DNA of 64,000 bases from UBA11475 sp902486425 (GTDB taxonomy: Bacteria; Bacillota; Clostridia; Christensenellales; Borkfalkiaceae): positions 1 to 64,000 of the forward strand of contig CABTOK010000008.1 in assembly GCA_902486425.1 (NCBI GenBank), given 5' to 3'. Positions 7,962 through 16,652 of this stretch are shown here, in pieces. The translations under genes were made by a program, and so were the position numbers. The notes under the pieces are model-generated. The model ran no database searches and had not been told where the DNA came from. It saw only the letters and a list, made by a program, of their open reading frames with translations. Every line of letters begins with the position of its first letter. Within the stretch, counting starts at the first letter, position 1.

Positions 7962-8552
7962 ATGAAAACAGCAAAGGAATTTTTCAAAAAAATACGTATA
8001 GACGTCATATTAAGGGCGATATTGCTTCTTATAATGGCGATTATGTTCTTCGCCAAGCCGGAAAACGCTATGGTGTCGGCGGCGACGGTATTTGCGATAT
8101 TTATTTTATGCGACGGTATTATCTCGATGCTTGTATACTTTTTCACTGCGGGGATGTCGGGATTTTTCGGAACGACTTTGCTCGGGTCGGTTTTCAAAAT
8201 TTTATACGGCATATTGTTTATATCTGCGCCGGACGTTTCGGCGGTGGCGTTCAGTCTTATGTTCGCGATTTATATCATAGCGATTTCGTGCAACGCGATA
8301 GAAGAAGCTTTATACTTAAAAAGAGTAGGCTCCTACTGGATTCTTCCGCTTATTCTCGGACTTATGAGCCTCGTGGGCGGCATCGTAATGCTGTTTATGA
8401 CGCCCGCGTCTCTTCTTAAGGCGAGCGGAATAATAACCGGCGTAACGCTTTTAATCGCCTGTATAGAAGACGTGATAATCATTATCGAAATGTATAAAGT
8501 AAAAAAGAGAATAGACACTAAAGTAACAGACCTTATCGTGCCCGAATTATAA
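7962..8552 (+). CDS. DUF308/HdeD-family membrane protein
   Basis: 196 residues, almost entirely hydrophobic, with about six membrane segments arranged as repeated helix pairs, as in the HdeD/DUF308 family. It has the usual length and the small-residue-rich helices of that family (GGIVMLFMTPASLLKASGIITG). HdeD is linked to acid resistance in enterobacteria; in Firmicutes the role is not established. GGGG lies 6 bases before the ATG. The C-terminal tail is short and charged (KVKKRIDTK). It sits alone between an operator-containing region and the DegV gene. Confidence 0.75.
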   Translation: MKTAKEFFKKIRIDVILRAILLLIMAIMFFAKPENAMVSAATVFAIFILCDGIISMLVYFFTAGMSGFFGTTLLGSVFKILYGILFISAPDVSAVAFSLMFAIYIIAISCNAIEEALYLKRVGSYWILPLILGLMSLVGGIVMLFMTPASLLKASGIITGVTLLIACIEDVIIIIEMYKVKKRIDTKVTDLIVPEL

Positions 8553-8764
8553 TTTTGACAGCGATTTTTTACTGAATTCCGTGTGAAAAACGTGTTGAAC
8601 TCCGGCGGCGGTAAAACGGCTGTCGGGTTATTTGAGACAACGCTTGTTGTGCCGGCAGGGCGATAAGTATCTTTTCGGAGTAAGGCGTCTTCTGTTCTTT
8701 TTACCGATGACCTTTGGTAGATCTTAACGGACGTATATAAAAAATTCTCATAACGGAGGTTACA

Positions 8765-9658
8765 ATGAAAGAAAATTTTCAATTATCATGCGAGTCGACT
8801 GTAGATTTGCCGTTTTCTTACGTGGACGGCAGAAACGTCAAAGTGCTGTTTTATTCGTACTTTGTGGACGGGGCGGAATACGCAGACGATATGGGCAGAG
8901 ATCCCGCCGCACTCGACAGGTTTTACAACTTTTTGAACGAAGGCAAAATTCCCACGACTTCGCAGATAAACGAGTTCGCTTACGAAGAGTTTTTCAGAAG
9001 CATTCTGGACGAAGGAAAGGATGTTTTTCATATCTGTTTCGGGACGGGAATGACCGGTTCGTACTATAACGCGGTAAAGGTTGCGGACGTCTTGAAAAAG
9101 GAATATCCGGACAGAAAGATTGTCGTTATAGACAGTTTGTGCAGTTCTTCCGGCTACGGGATGCTTGTGGACGACGTCAAAGATATGTTTGACGAAGGCG
9201 TCGAATCCGATAAAATAATCGACTGGATAGAAAAGAACAAAAACAGAATACATCACCAGTTTTTTTCGACCGACCTTAAATATTACAGAAGAACGGGCAG
9301 AATGTCCGGCCCCGTTGCGGGCATTGCGGCGATATTCAAAATTCACCCGATAATGCGTCTTAACAGCAAGGGTAAAATCATCGCGTATACCAAGACTATC
9401 GGCAAGGCCGCGGCTATAAAAAAGACTCTCGACACGATGGAAGAACATTGCGACGACGGCAAAAATTACAGCGGAAAGTGCTGGATATGCCATTCCAACA
9501 ACCTTCCGGACGCAATTCTCACCAAAGAAATGATACAAGAACGCTTTCCTAATATAAAAAGCGAGATTAAAATTCTCGATATAGGCACGATAATCGCTTC
9601 GCACAGCGGTCCGGGTACGATTGCCGTATTCTTCCACGGCGACGAAAGAAAGGACTGA
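8765..9658 (+). CDS. DegV family fatty-acid-binding protein
   Basis: 297 residues, full length for the family. Family landmarks include the N-terminal S-C-E-S-T-V-D-L-P start, the lipid-site motif TTSQIN near residue 60, and an SGYGM helix near residue 126. The ligand-contact regions FFSTDLKYYRRTGRMSG (about 167-183) and SHSGPGTIAVFF at the C-terminus are also present. DegV (FakB) proteins bind a fatty acid and present it to FakA kinase for membrane phospholipid synthesis; no fakA is visible here. A strong CGGAGG lies 7 bases before the ATG. An intrinsic terminator follows about 100 bases after the stop, so it is probably monocistronic. Confidence 0.92.
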   Translation: MKENFQLSCESTVDLPFSYVDGRNVKVLFYSYFVDGAEYADDMGRDPAALDRFYNFLNEGKIPTTSQINEFAYEEFFRSILDEGKDVFHICFGTGMTGSYYNAVKVADVLKKEYPDRKIVVIDSLCSSSGYGMLVDDVKDMFDEGVESDKIIDWIEKNKNRIHHQFFSTDLKYYRRTGRMSGPVAGIAAIFKIHPIMRLNSKGKIIAYTKTIGKAAAIKKTLDTMEEHCDDGKNYSGKCWICHSNNLPDAILTKEMIQERFPNIKSEIKILDIGTIIASHSGPGTIAVFFHGDERKD

Positions 9659-9759
9659 TTTGCCTTAAAGCACAGTACGAAAAAGGGAATTATTCAAAGC
9701 AAATATTAAAAGTCGAACCGAATATAACGGGAGTTATAAACAAAATATAAATAAAAAAT

Positions 9760-9785
9760 AAAAGCCCGCAAATGCGGGCTTTTTG
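9760..9785 (+). terminator. intrinsic terminator after DegV
   Basis: AAAGCCCGCA pairs with TGCGGGCTTT and is followed by further T. Strong G+C stem. Confidence 0.88.
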
Positions 9786-9870
9786 TCTGCAAAATTTTAA
9801 TATACACGGGAAGTTGACTTGTATTTATCGGTCGCAAAAAGGCGATTTGCCGAAATTTATGGCAATAGCC

Positions 9871-9925
9871 GGCAGTCAAACGGAGGGGCAGTCAAACGGA
9901 GAGGTAGTCATACGAAGGGGTAGTC
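9871..9925. repeat. 16-bp tandem repeats over the end of the XRE gene
   Basis: Units at 9871-9886, 9887-9902 and 9903-9918 plus a partial unit to 9925, of consensus GGYAGTCAWACGRAGR. They overlap the last codons and stop of the XRE gene, which falls inside the third unit. Slippage here could change the regulator's C-terminus. Confidence 0.8.
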
Positions 9926-10126
9926 GCTTATGCCGACAAGGTAGTCGATAGAGACGTCAAAGAATTTAGCAAGCTGAATAAGCGAGTACATGCCGGGTTC
10001 TCTCAGACCGTTTTCCCACAGGCTGATGATACCCTTGCTCACGCCGATTTCGGCAGAAAGTTCCACCTGATTGATGTTCTTTTCCGTTCTTAGTTCTTTT
10101 AATCTTTCCGTAAACTTGGTATTCAT
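9908..10126 (-). CDS. XRE-family transcriptional repressor
   Basis: 72 residues forming a single Cro/C1-type helix-turn-helix domain. It has the FxxRLKELRxEKNINQVELSAEIGVSKGIISLWENG signature (about residues 6-41) and the family-typical C-terminal FDVSIDYLVGISD. There is no extra sensor domain, so it is a minimal DNA-binding protein. Two palindromes, CTTACGATAGTAAG at 10138 and ATTACAACTGTAAG at 10167, lie directly upstream and suggest autorepression. The same core occurs at 10442 just downstream of a consensus promoter, and four more times between 6.7 and 7.8 kb. The ribosome binding site is weak. The last codons run into a 16-bp tandem repeat, so the present C-terminus may be recent. Confidence 0.88.
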   Translation of the reverse strand: MNTKFTERLKELRTEKNINQVELSAEIGVSKGIISLWENGLREPGMYSLIQLAKFFDVSIDYLVGISDYPFV

Positions 10127-10137
10127 ACCAATATTAT

Positions 10138-10151
10138 CTTACGATAGTAAG
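10138..10151. promoter_or_regulatory. XRE operator-like palindrome, site 5
   Basis: CTTACGATAGTAAG, 12 bases upstream of the XRE start codon. Its start is 29 bases from that of the next site. Confidence 0.65.
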
Positions 10152-10166
10152 AAAATATGTCGATAA

Positions 10167-10180
10167 ATTACAACTGTAAG
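10167..10180. promoter_or_regulatory. XRE operator-like palindrome, site 6
   Basis: ATTACAACTGTAAG, one base off the consensus. With site 5 it forms a pair at about three helical turns. Confidence 0.6.
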
Positions 10181-10403
10181 AATTTAAACCGAAATAATTT
10201 AATACCGGCTATGCGGAAAAGCCGAAAAAGTATTTGCGAAAATCATGAAAAGTATCGGGCGGCGCCTTATAAGTATATAAAACAACAATACCGACGATAA
10301 AAAGGAAAACCACGGTTAAGAATAAAAAAACCGATTTTACGGTTAAGCGAAAGGCGGTACGCAAATAATTTACTTTATCGGTTAATGAATTTTTATAAAA
10401 CTA
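10181..10403. other. intergenic, nothing further recognised
   Basis: No gene, hairpin or repeat that I can support between the paired operator sites and the promoter at 10404. Confidence 0.4.
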
Positions 10404-10432
10404 TTGACATATTTGATTATCGGTGCTATAAT
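10404..10432 (+). promoter_or_regulatory. consensus sigma-A promoter
   Basis: TTGACA (10404-10409), 17-bp spacer, TATAAT (10427-10432). It drives the gene at 10640 through a leader of about 200 bases. Confidence 0.85.
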
Positions 10433-10441
10433 GTAAAAAAA

Positions 10442-10455
10442 CTTACAATTGTAAG
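10442..10455. promoter_or_regulatory. XRE operator-like palindrome, site 7
   Basis: CTTACAATTGTAAG begins 9 bases after the -10 box, over or just after the expected transcription start. This is a classic position for repression. Confidence 0.7.
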
Positions 10456-10509
10456 AAAATGAAATCGGTAATTTGGCAAAGCAAAAAGATAGTGTCGGAT
10501 AAAGCTTGT

Positions 10510-10536
10510 CCGGATACCTTTTTAAAGCGTATCCGG
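10510..10536 (+). other. leader hairpin
   Basis: CCGGATAC (10510-10517) pairs perfectly with GTATCCGG (10529-10536) in the leader of the gene at 10640. No T-run follows, so it is not a simple terminator. Confidence 0.45.
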
Positions 10537-10639
10537 CGGTAAAAAACGGCGTTTTTCAAAGAATATTTGTCGTATAACCGATAAAGACATCCGGCAGGCG
10601 GGGTAAAAACCGAACCGATCGGAAAAAGAAGGGGGAAAG

Positions 10640-11287
10640 ATGTATAAAGTTGCCGTAATTTCTATTGCGGCGGTAATAACGCTCGTTGTGACGTATGTTG
10701 CCGTCGCTTGCAGGAAGATTCTGAAAACAGAACGCGATATCCGCAGACAAAACAAAGACGAATTCGAATTATATTCGGGCAGACGATCGTCTTCGCCTGC
10801 GGATGAAAATATCGGAAACCCGCCCGAAAGCAATTTTTTGAAAGACTTTTTTATGAGCGATCCGGATGAAGAGGATTGCTTTGGCGACGACCTGAAAATT
10901 CACAGTCAGAAGTATTATGCGCTCTCGCAGGAAGTAAAAGATTATTACGACGAAGTAGTTTTGTGCGCGCTGTCGGTTAAAGGAAGTCAGCGTTATTTTT
11001 GCGACGATTACGAAGAATATTGCCTGCGCGAAACAAGACTTGTAAGGTTCGGTATACATAAAGGCGCGGTCATCTGCGAGCTTGTTATTCCGTCCGCGGA
11101 GGGAAAGGCCGACGGGCAGAACAAATATTTGATGCGGCAGAATTCGTTTAAGATAAATCTTAAGGACGATATTTCCGTGGCTGCGGTCAAGGCGGTTATC
11201 CGCGTTATCGCGGCGGTGACAAACGACTGCCCGGCAGAGCAGGGCAATAAGGTTTGCGACAACTGTGTAAAAAATAATAAACGATAG
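10640..11287 (+). CDS. membrane-anchored protein of unknown function
   Basis: 215 residues with an N-terminal membrane helix (about 4-25), a polar low-complexity stretch, then a folded domain (about 88-200). That domain starts HSQKYYALSQEVKDYYDEVV and includes YEEYCLRETRLVRFGIHKGAVICELVIP. The shape recalls a small uncharacterised alpha/beta domain that I remember as recurrent in uncultured Clostridia; this was not checked. A strong GAAGGGGGAAAG site precedes the ATG. The promoter carries an XRE operator-like palindrome at its start site, so the gene is the best candidate target of the 9908-10126 repressor. Several cysteines occur near the C-terminus (CPAEQGNKVCDNC). No enzymatic motif was seen. 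Confidence 0.7.
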   Translation: MYKVAVISIAAVITLVVTYVAVACRKILKTERDIRRQNKDEFELYSGRRSSSPADENIGNPPESNFLKDFFMSDPDEEDCFGDDLKIHSQKYYALSQEVKDYYDEVVLCALSVKGSQRYFCDDYEEYCLRETRLVRFGIHKGAVICELVIPSAEGKADGQNKYLMRQNSFKINLKDDISVAAVKAVIRVIAAVTNDCPAEQGNKVCDNCVKNNKR

Positions 11288-11410
11288 ATAACAGACAGGA
11301 CAAAAAACCTTATCGGAAGGTATCAATTAAACAGAAAAAACTTTTTATGCGGCAACGGCGAAAAAGGCGGAATATCCGCAAAAACCGCCTGAAGTATAAA
11401 AATATAAAAT

Positions 11411-11446
11411 AAAAACGGGAGTGCTTTTTGCACCCCCTGTTTTTAT
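11411..11446. terminator. bidirectional terminator between convergent genes
   Basis: AAAAACGGG...CCCC-TGTTTTT with an inner GTGC/GCAC pair. It lies between the plus-strand gene ending at 11287 and the minus-strand gene ending at 11490. Confidence 0.75.
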
Positions 11447-11489
11447 TTTGGAAAAGGATTATGGAATTTTAGAAAAATGCTTGGTTAGG

Positions 11490-14400
11490 TTATTGTTGTC
11501 CAGTCCAACTAATAGAAGCGTTATCTGTTATTGTGAATACAAATGTTGACGTCGAACCGTTATGCGAAGATGTATATGTACAGCCAGTTGAGTTTGCGGG
11601 AGATTTGATCTTATAAGTATTCCAAACAATAGAAATGTCTTTAATCGAAACAGATATTGTTGTATTATTTTCTATAATGTACAGAGTAATTGAACCGCCT
11701 TTTGTTAATTCACCAGAAATATTTGTGCCGATAGATTTATTCCAATTATTATTGTCGAGAGAATATAAATGATTATTACTTATTAATATTTCACTTATTG
11801 TAAAATACTTGGGAGTTAATCCATATTTAGCACTTGCATTCATAGTAATTTTTACCGTTAGAATTTCTCTCATGTCGGCGGATACTTTGAGTTTGCCTTT
11901 ATTTGTTATTATTTCCGAAAGGTCGCCGATTGTTATTTTGGTTTCGATTTCGGTTATATATCCGTTTGAATCGGTTTTATAAACGGCTTCTGCCGTACAA
12001 CCGGACGGATCGGATGTAAACCCTAAGAATTTATATTTATCTGAAGGATACTTTTCTTTAAAGTTTATAAGAGAAGTAAGTTCTTCATATTTAGATATAT
12101 CGGGAAGAGCGAGCGTTGTTCCTTGTAAATAATAATATTTGCCCGATTTATATTCAAGATCGCCTAAACCGATGTATAATTCGAGCTTGTTGACCCATTT
12201 GCCGTAAAGAGTTATATTTACGTCAGTGTTTTCAGATACTTCAAGACCTTCGATATATTCTGAAAGCGAAGTGAATTTATATTCGGCGGTACAGCTTTTA
12301 TCTGTATACCACCCGTCGAAGTATTTATTTTTGTTAGTATTAGCGTTATAAGAATCGAAGCTTGCCGGAATAAACGTCGCTACCGCATTTGATTTTATGC
12401 TTGAAGTTGCCGGGGGAGTGCTTACTTCGGTATCTGTATTAACGTTTACATAACTATACGTTATATTATAAGTTTTATCGTTTTTATTTATAAATTCGCC
12501 GTAGAGAGTTAAGTCTCCGTGCATACCGGTAATCTGTGTTATCGGACTGCCGAGAGAGCTGTCTGTGTACCATCTGTAAAACTTATATTCGTCAAGATAT
12601 GTCGCGGGATTAAGGAAGAAAGAATCTTCATAAGTATATGAAGTCCTGTTTTTATCGTTGGTTATCCCGTCGGTAATTTCATTCCCGTTATAAATAAACT
12701 TATAGGTAATGTTGTATGAAACGGGAGTCCAGCCGGCGTAAAGCGTAGTAGAAGCAAAAATCGTTTGCCCCAAAGCCTTAATGGTGCAATTTTCGTCGAG
12801 ATACCAATCTTCAAATGTGTAGAAGTCCCTTGTCGGAGTAGGGGGGAAGTCCGAAGACTGTATCGTATATCCGTTTGCGCCGACGGTTTTTTGGATGGTA
12901 GACACTATATTCCCGTCTGCATTGAATAAAATATCCGCAGTTTCGCTATACCATACGGCTTCGCCGTCAACTATTTTAGAATAGAATGTTCCCGATCCTA
13001 AAGATCTGTTGGCATAGCTGTTGGCGCCGGTCATTATATTACCGGCAGAATTTACGGTACCAGACTGATAATAAGGACTGCTTGTTTCCGTCATCGTGAT
13101 ATATGAACCGGAAGTATTAACGACTTTCAGTGTAGCTCCCGCAGATTCTGTTAAAATCTTGCCGCCCAAGTTATAGCCACTACCGGTTAAAGTACCGTTA
13201 ATAATAAGCTTCCCATCATGTTTGCCGCTACCATCCGTTGCAGAAGTATAATACTTTAAATAGCCCCTTCCGCCAGTCGGCATTGAACTATAAGGCATTG
13301 CGACAATATCTACTTTAGAACCGAGATTCAATGTTCCGCCGGTTTCTACCCTAAGAGTTGAACCTGGAAGAAGAAGATAGTCGGAAGCCGATAGTGTTAA
13401 CTTAGCTCCTTTGTTAATGGAAATATCCATAAATCCTACAGGCAACGGAATAGATGTCGATGTTTGTATAGTGAAAATGACTTTTGATATTTTTATAGGG
13501 GAATCGCTGTAATTGCCGTTTACTATTATGTTATCTCTATGATTTACTTTAGCAGAGTCGTTGTCCCGTTGATTAGAAAGTGTGATATTGCAGTTAATGT
13601 CTTTGTCTGTGTTTTTATCTGCGATGTTTGTTGTTACCGATTTAAGTACGTATCCTGAAGAATCGTCGGCATTGAACATTCCTTTATTATTGTTATTACT
13701 GGATGTTCCTATTACAATTATTGTTTCATCTAAATCTGTTGCCGCGTTTAGAAATACCCGTGCTTTATAAATGGCTCCTGAGTAAATTTTCGTAGGACAA
13801 GATATATTATGAAGAGTGTATGCATTTGTCGGAAAAACACTACTGCACATGCTTAGTCCGGCTCTTCCGCCCGGCCAGTCATAAATAGAAAGAGCGTCAA
13901 GAGTAGTTGTTCCGGATTTGAGTTCGATAAGACCGCTATCGCCGCCTTTTATATAGCCGTAAGCTTTTATTTCGCCTGATTCGACTATGATTTTTCCGTT
14001 ATTCATTATAACGCCGTGTTTTCCTACGAGGGTTGTGGAAACACTTTGATTAAATCCAACTTCAGCAGAAACGACTAAATTACCAGAAGATATAGTTAAT
14101 TTTACATTATTATGTATAATTAAAGCAGCGTAAACATTGCCGTACTCAGTAATGCCACTATCGCCGCTGGTGGGTATTGTTCCATTACTATCGTACGGTA
14201 CCGTAAGCGTTTTTTCGTTAAGCGTGTACGCATAATTCGATTTATAATCGGAAAATGCGGAATCCACGGAACTACTCAATTTAAGATTCGAAAAAGCCGT
14301 TGTTACGTACGAAGAAGAATTTCCCGCCAAGATAATATCACCGCTTACAGCCAAAGCGTCTTCTATTGTGTAATAGCTGTTGCCGATTTTTGCGGTTTTA

Positions 14401-16511
14401 TATTTAATGTAAGTGGTTCCGTCGCGGTCGAAAGTGCATTTATTTGTGTTTTCGTTAACCTGAATATCGAAGCAGTAGTTCTTTACGAGTTTTATTTCCG
14501 CTTTATAAGTGCTGCCGACTTTTATAACGTTATTTGGCTTTGTTCCCGTATAATCGTTTCCGTTGCCGTCCGTTACCTTAATCGTAGAAGCGGCTCCGGT
14601 CGCTTGCGTATTAGCCTCTTTGCCGTTTTTAAATACAAGGTTTGTGAAAACGTTAGCACCTAGAGTTATCCCCGATTTTGCTTCTTCATATGTCTTTTCT
14701 AATATTCCGTCAAATTTTACGAGTTTTGGAACAATATACCAGGCAAAAGTTTTTGTTTCGGTAGTGTTGTCGGACCATTCGTAGGAATTTGTGTCTTTAA
14801 GAGATACTGCAGCCTTATATGCGTCTTCTTCCGTTATAAAAGAACCGGTGTTTCTGGTTATTGTCATGGTGCTCTCGTCAAAACCGGCGGGCCTATAGGT
14901 TAACTCGCTGCCCGTGTATTCGAGCATATTATCGCCGCTTGTCGGGATAGCGACCTGAATACGGGATATGGTGAATTCGGTCGTTCCACCGGAAGCGATA
15001 GAATAATTGCCGTCCGTAATACTCGCTTCCGCAATATATTTGCCGACTGATTTTGCTGTAGCTTCAGTTTTAACGCCATTCACCATCATGTAAATTTTTA
15101 CTTTGACGGTTGGAGCGGTAAGACCTGTTATCGGATTGTCGATGGTTGCTTCAGGCTCCTGGGCTTCTCCGGTATATTTAAAATCGTTATCAGACCATTT
15201 AATATTAAGTTTGTACGGCGTTACCGTGAAGCTTGCCGAAGCCGTAGTTATATTATAGTTTTCGTTATCAAGTCCGTCTGTTATGCCGATTGTATATGTT
15301 CCGACGTTGGAGCCTTTTTTATATTCGCCGGATTCGCCAACGAAGCTGACTTCCGGGATGCCTAAAGTATCGCCGCTTATAACGCCGCTGTATTTTATGG
15401 TTGCCGTGGGGACTTCGCTACCGAAGTCTATTTCTATTTGGGAAAGAGTAATCGCCGCCGTTGCTTCTCTTTTCGAAACGGTAAAACTTGTTGTTTCGCC
15501 GGAAGAGATGTAATAGTTATCGTTACCCGAAGCGGCGGCGAGAGTATAGTCGCCGGCGGTCTTTACTTCGCTTACCGAAACGCCGTCCTTTGCAATCGAA
15601 ACGCTTAAGTTTGCGTTTACTTCGCTATCCGCTATATTGCCGTTGTCCGACGAAGCGATTTTTGCCGCGGCGGTAACGGGGTGAGCCGCTCCGTCGTATG
15701 TAAAGCCGTTTGCAAAATCAACGCCCGACCAGTCGACGGTTACCGGACAGGGAAGTATGGTGAAAATTTTGACCGCATAGCCGTAGGCTTCAAGTCGTTT
15801 TATTTTTACAAGTATCGCATAAGTACCGGCGTTTTGGGGGAGACCGCTCGTCGCGCCTTCCGCAAAATATGCTTCGGTAAGGTCGGCTTCGGTAACGGAA
15901 CCGTCCGTAAGCGGCTTATAGCTCGTTAAAAGAGAGCCGTTTAAAACGCTGCTCGGGAGATCTGCTGCCGCGTTGTCTATTCCCGCGGTTTTTTTGATCG
16001 CGACTATCGGCTTGCCGTTATATATCGCGCTCTTGCCGTAAATCGCGCTTTCAAGTCCGTTCGCATAAGTCGAAACGGCAGATTTTTTTGAAACCGCCGC
16101 TTTTTTAACGATGAATTTGTCAGCGACTGCGCTGTCGTCGGAATCGGTTTCGGTCTGTAAAGAAGCGTATTCTTCCGCTTCGGCGACTTTTGCCGCTGCT
16201 TCGGTTTCGTCCGAGCCTTTGAGAGCTATATAGTTCTGCAAAGTTTTTTTGTCGTAAACAAAGGTGGAGCCCGAACCGCCGGGGAGCTGTTCCTGCTGGC
16301 TTATTATCCAGTCGGCGGAACCTATCGCGCAGAATACGCTTACTATCAGAAGCATGATTATGACGGCAAACTTTTTGAATCTGCCGAAGCTTGTCTTATT
16401 CGCTTTGCAACCGCCGCGATTTGTACCGGCGGTATTCGCGGATTCTTCAAAAGCTGTTTTACGAGAGGCTTCGTTAAGTTCGTTAATATTACCCACGACG
16501 CGTTTTTGCAC
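11490..16511 (-). CDS. giant SipW-cognate surface protein with MBG and InlB repeats
   Basis: 1673 residues. The start is GTG at 16511 with AAGGAG 9 bases upstream. About 47 cytoplasmic residues precede a single hydrophobic segment (48-64) ending in GSADWII, the SipW-cognate signature shared with three neighbours. MBG-type beta modules follow (about 255-560, for example FTYDGAAHPV and FKYTGEAQEPEATI). Then comes a long polymorphic beta region (about 700-1190) with many small-residue repeats. At least two InlB/Flg_new repeats (TFEDWYLDENC...LYAGWTP and YFDGWYTDKSC...LYGKWV) lie near 1225-1440. No sortase motif or C-terminal anchor is visible. It lies downstream of, and probably is transcribed with, the 236-residue SipW-cognate protein. 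A structural or adhesive surface fibre component is an inference. Confidence 0.85.
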   Translation of the reverse strand: MQKRVVGNINELNEASRKTAFEESANTAGTNRGGCKANKTSFGRFKKFAVIIMLLIVSVFCAIGSADWIISQQEQLPGGSGSTFVYDKKTLQNYIALKGSDETEAAAKVAEAEEYASLQTETDSDDSAVADKFIVKKAAVSKKSAVSTYANGLESAIYGKSAIYNGKPIVAIKKTAGIDNAAADLPSSVLNGSLLTSYKPLTDGSVTEADLTEAYFAEGATSGLPQNAGTYAILVKIKRLEAYGYAVKIFTILPCPVTVDWSGVDFANGFTYDGAAHPVTAAAKIASSDNGNIADSEVNANLSVSIAKDGVSVSEVKTAGDYTLAAASGNDNYYISSGETTSFTVSKREATAAITLSQIEIDFGSEVPTATIKYSGVISGDTLGIPEVSFVGESGEYKKGSNVGTYTIGITDGLDNENYNITTASASFTVTPYKLNIKWSDNDFKYTGEAQEPEATIDNPITGLTAPTVKVKIYMMVNGVKTEATAKSVGKYIAEASITDGNYSIASGGTTEFTISRIQVAIPTSGDNMLEYTGSELTYRPAGFDESTMTITRNTGSFITEEDAYKAAVSLKDTNSYEWSDNTTETKTFAWYIVPKLVKFDGILEKTYEEAKSGITLGANVFTNLVFKNGKEANTQATGAASTIKVTDGNGNDYTGTKPNNVIKVGSTYKAEIKLVKNYCFDIQVNENTNKCTFDRDGTTYIKYKTAKIGNSYYTIEDALAVSGDIILAGNSSSYVTTAFSNLKLSSSVDSAFSDYKSNYAYTLNEKTLTVPYDSNGTIPTSGDSGITEYGNVYAALIIHNNVKLTISSGNLVVSAEVGFNQSVSTTLVGKHGVIMNNGKIIVESGEIKAYGYIKGGDSGLIELKSGTTTLDALSIYDWPGGRAGLSMCSSVFPTNAYTLHNISCPTKIYSGAIYKARVFLNAATDLDETIIVIGTSSNNNNKGMFNADDSSGYVLKSVTTNIADKNTDKDINCNITLSNQRDNDSAKVNHRDNIIVNGNYSDSPIKISKVIFTIQTSTSIPLPVGFMDISINKGAKLTLSASDYLLLPGSTLRVETGGTLNLGSKVDIVAMPYSSMPTGGRGYLKYYTSATDGSGKHDGKLIINGTLTGSGYNLGGKILTESAGATLKVVNTSGSYITMTETSSPYYQSGTVNSAGNIMTGANSYANRSLGSGTFYSKIVDGEAVWYSETADILFNADGNIVSTIQKTVGANGYTIQSSDFPPTPTRDFYTFEDWYLDENCTIKALGQTIFASTTLYAGWTPVSYNITYKFIYNGNEITDGITNDKNRTSYTYEDSFFLNPATYLDEYKFYRWYTDSSLGSPITQITGMHGDLTLYGEFINKNDKTYNITYSYVNVNTDTEVSTPPATSSIKSNAVATFIPASFDSYNANTNKNKYFDGWYTDKSCTAEYKFTSLSEYIEGLEVSENTDVNITLYGKWVNKLELYIGLGDLEYKSGKYYYLQGTTLALPDISKYEELTSLINFKEKYPSDKYKFLGFTSDPSGCTAEAVYKTDSNGYITEIETKITIGDLSEIITNKGKLKVSADMREILTVKITMNASAKYGLTPKYFTISEILISNNHLYSLDNNNWNKSIGTNISGELTKGGSITLYIIENNTTISVSIKDISIVWNTYKIKSPANSTGCTYTSSHNGSTSTFVFTITDNASISWTGQQ

Positions 16512-16568
16512 GATATTTTCTCCTTTATAAATTTTTGCCCGGCAGGGCGGCTTTACGACTTTTGTTTT

Positions 16569-16586
16569 AACGCCTTTGTCGGCGTT
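16569..16586 (-). other. intercistronic hairpin
   Basis: AACGCC/GGCGTT with a 6-base loop lies between the 236- and 1673-residue genes. No T-run follows on the minus strand, so it looks like a processing or stability element rather than a terminator. Confidence 0.45.
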
Positions 16587-16652
16587 CGGTTTTGTTTTAT
16601 GTTTTGCGGTCTTTTATGTTTTACTTTTTAAGTTCGATAAAATCAGACCATG

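Noticed and set aside
8786..9637. 283-codon minus-strand frame opposite the DegV gene
   Set aside because: It is the antisense shadow of a well-identified gene; its protein has no recognisable domain and no ribosome site.
9871..9925. CRISPR-like array
   Set aside because: Units are 16 bp, directly adjacent and imperfect, with no spacers; it is a simple tandem repeat.
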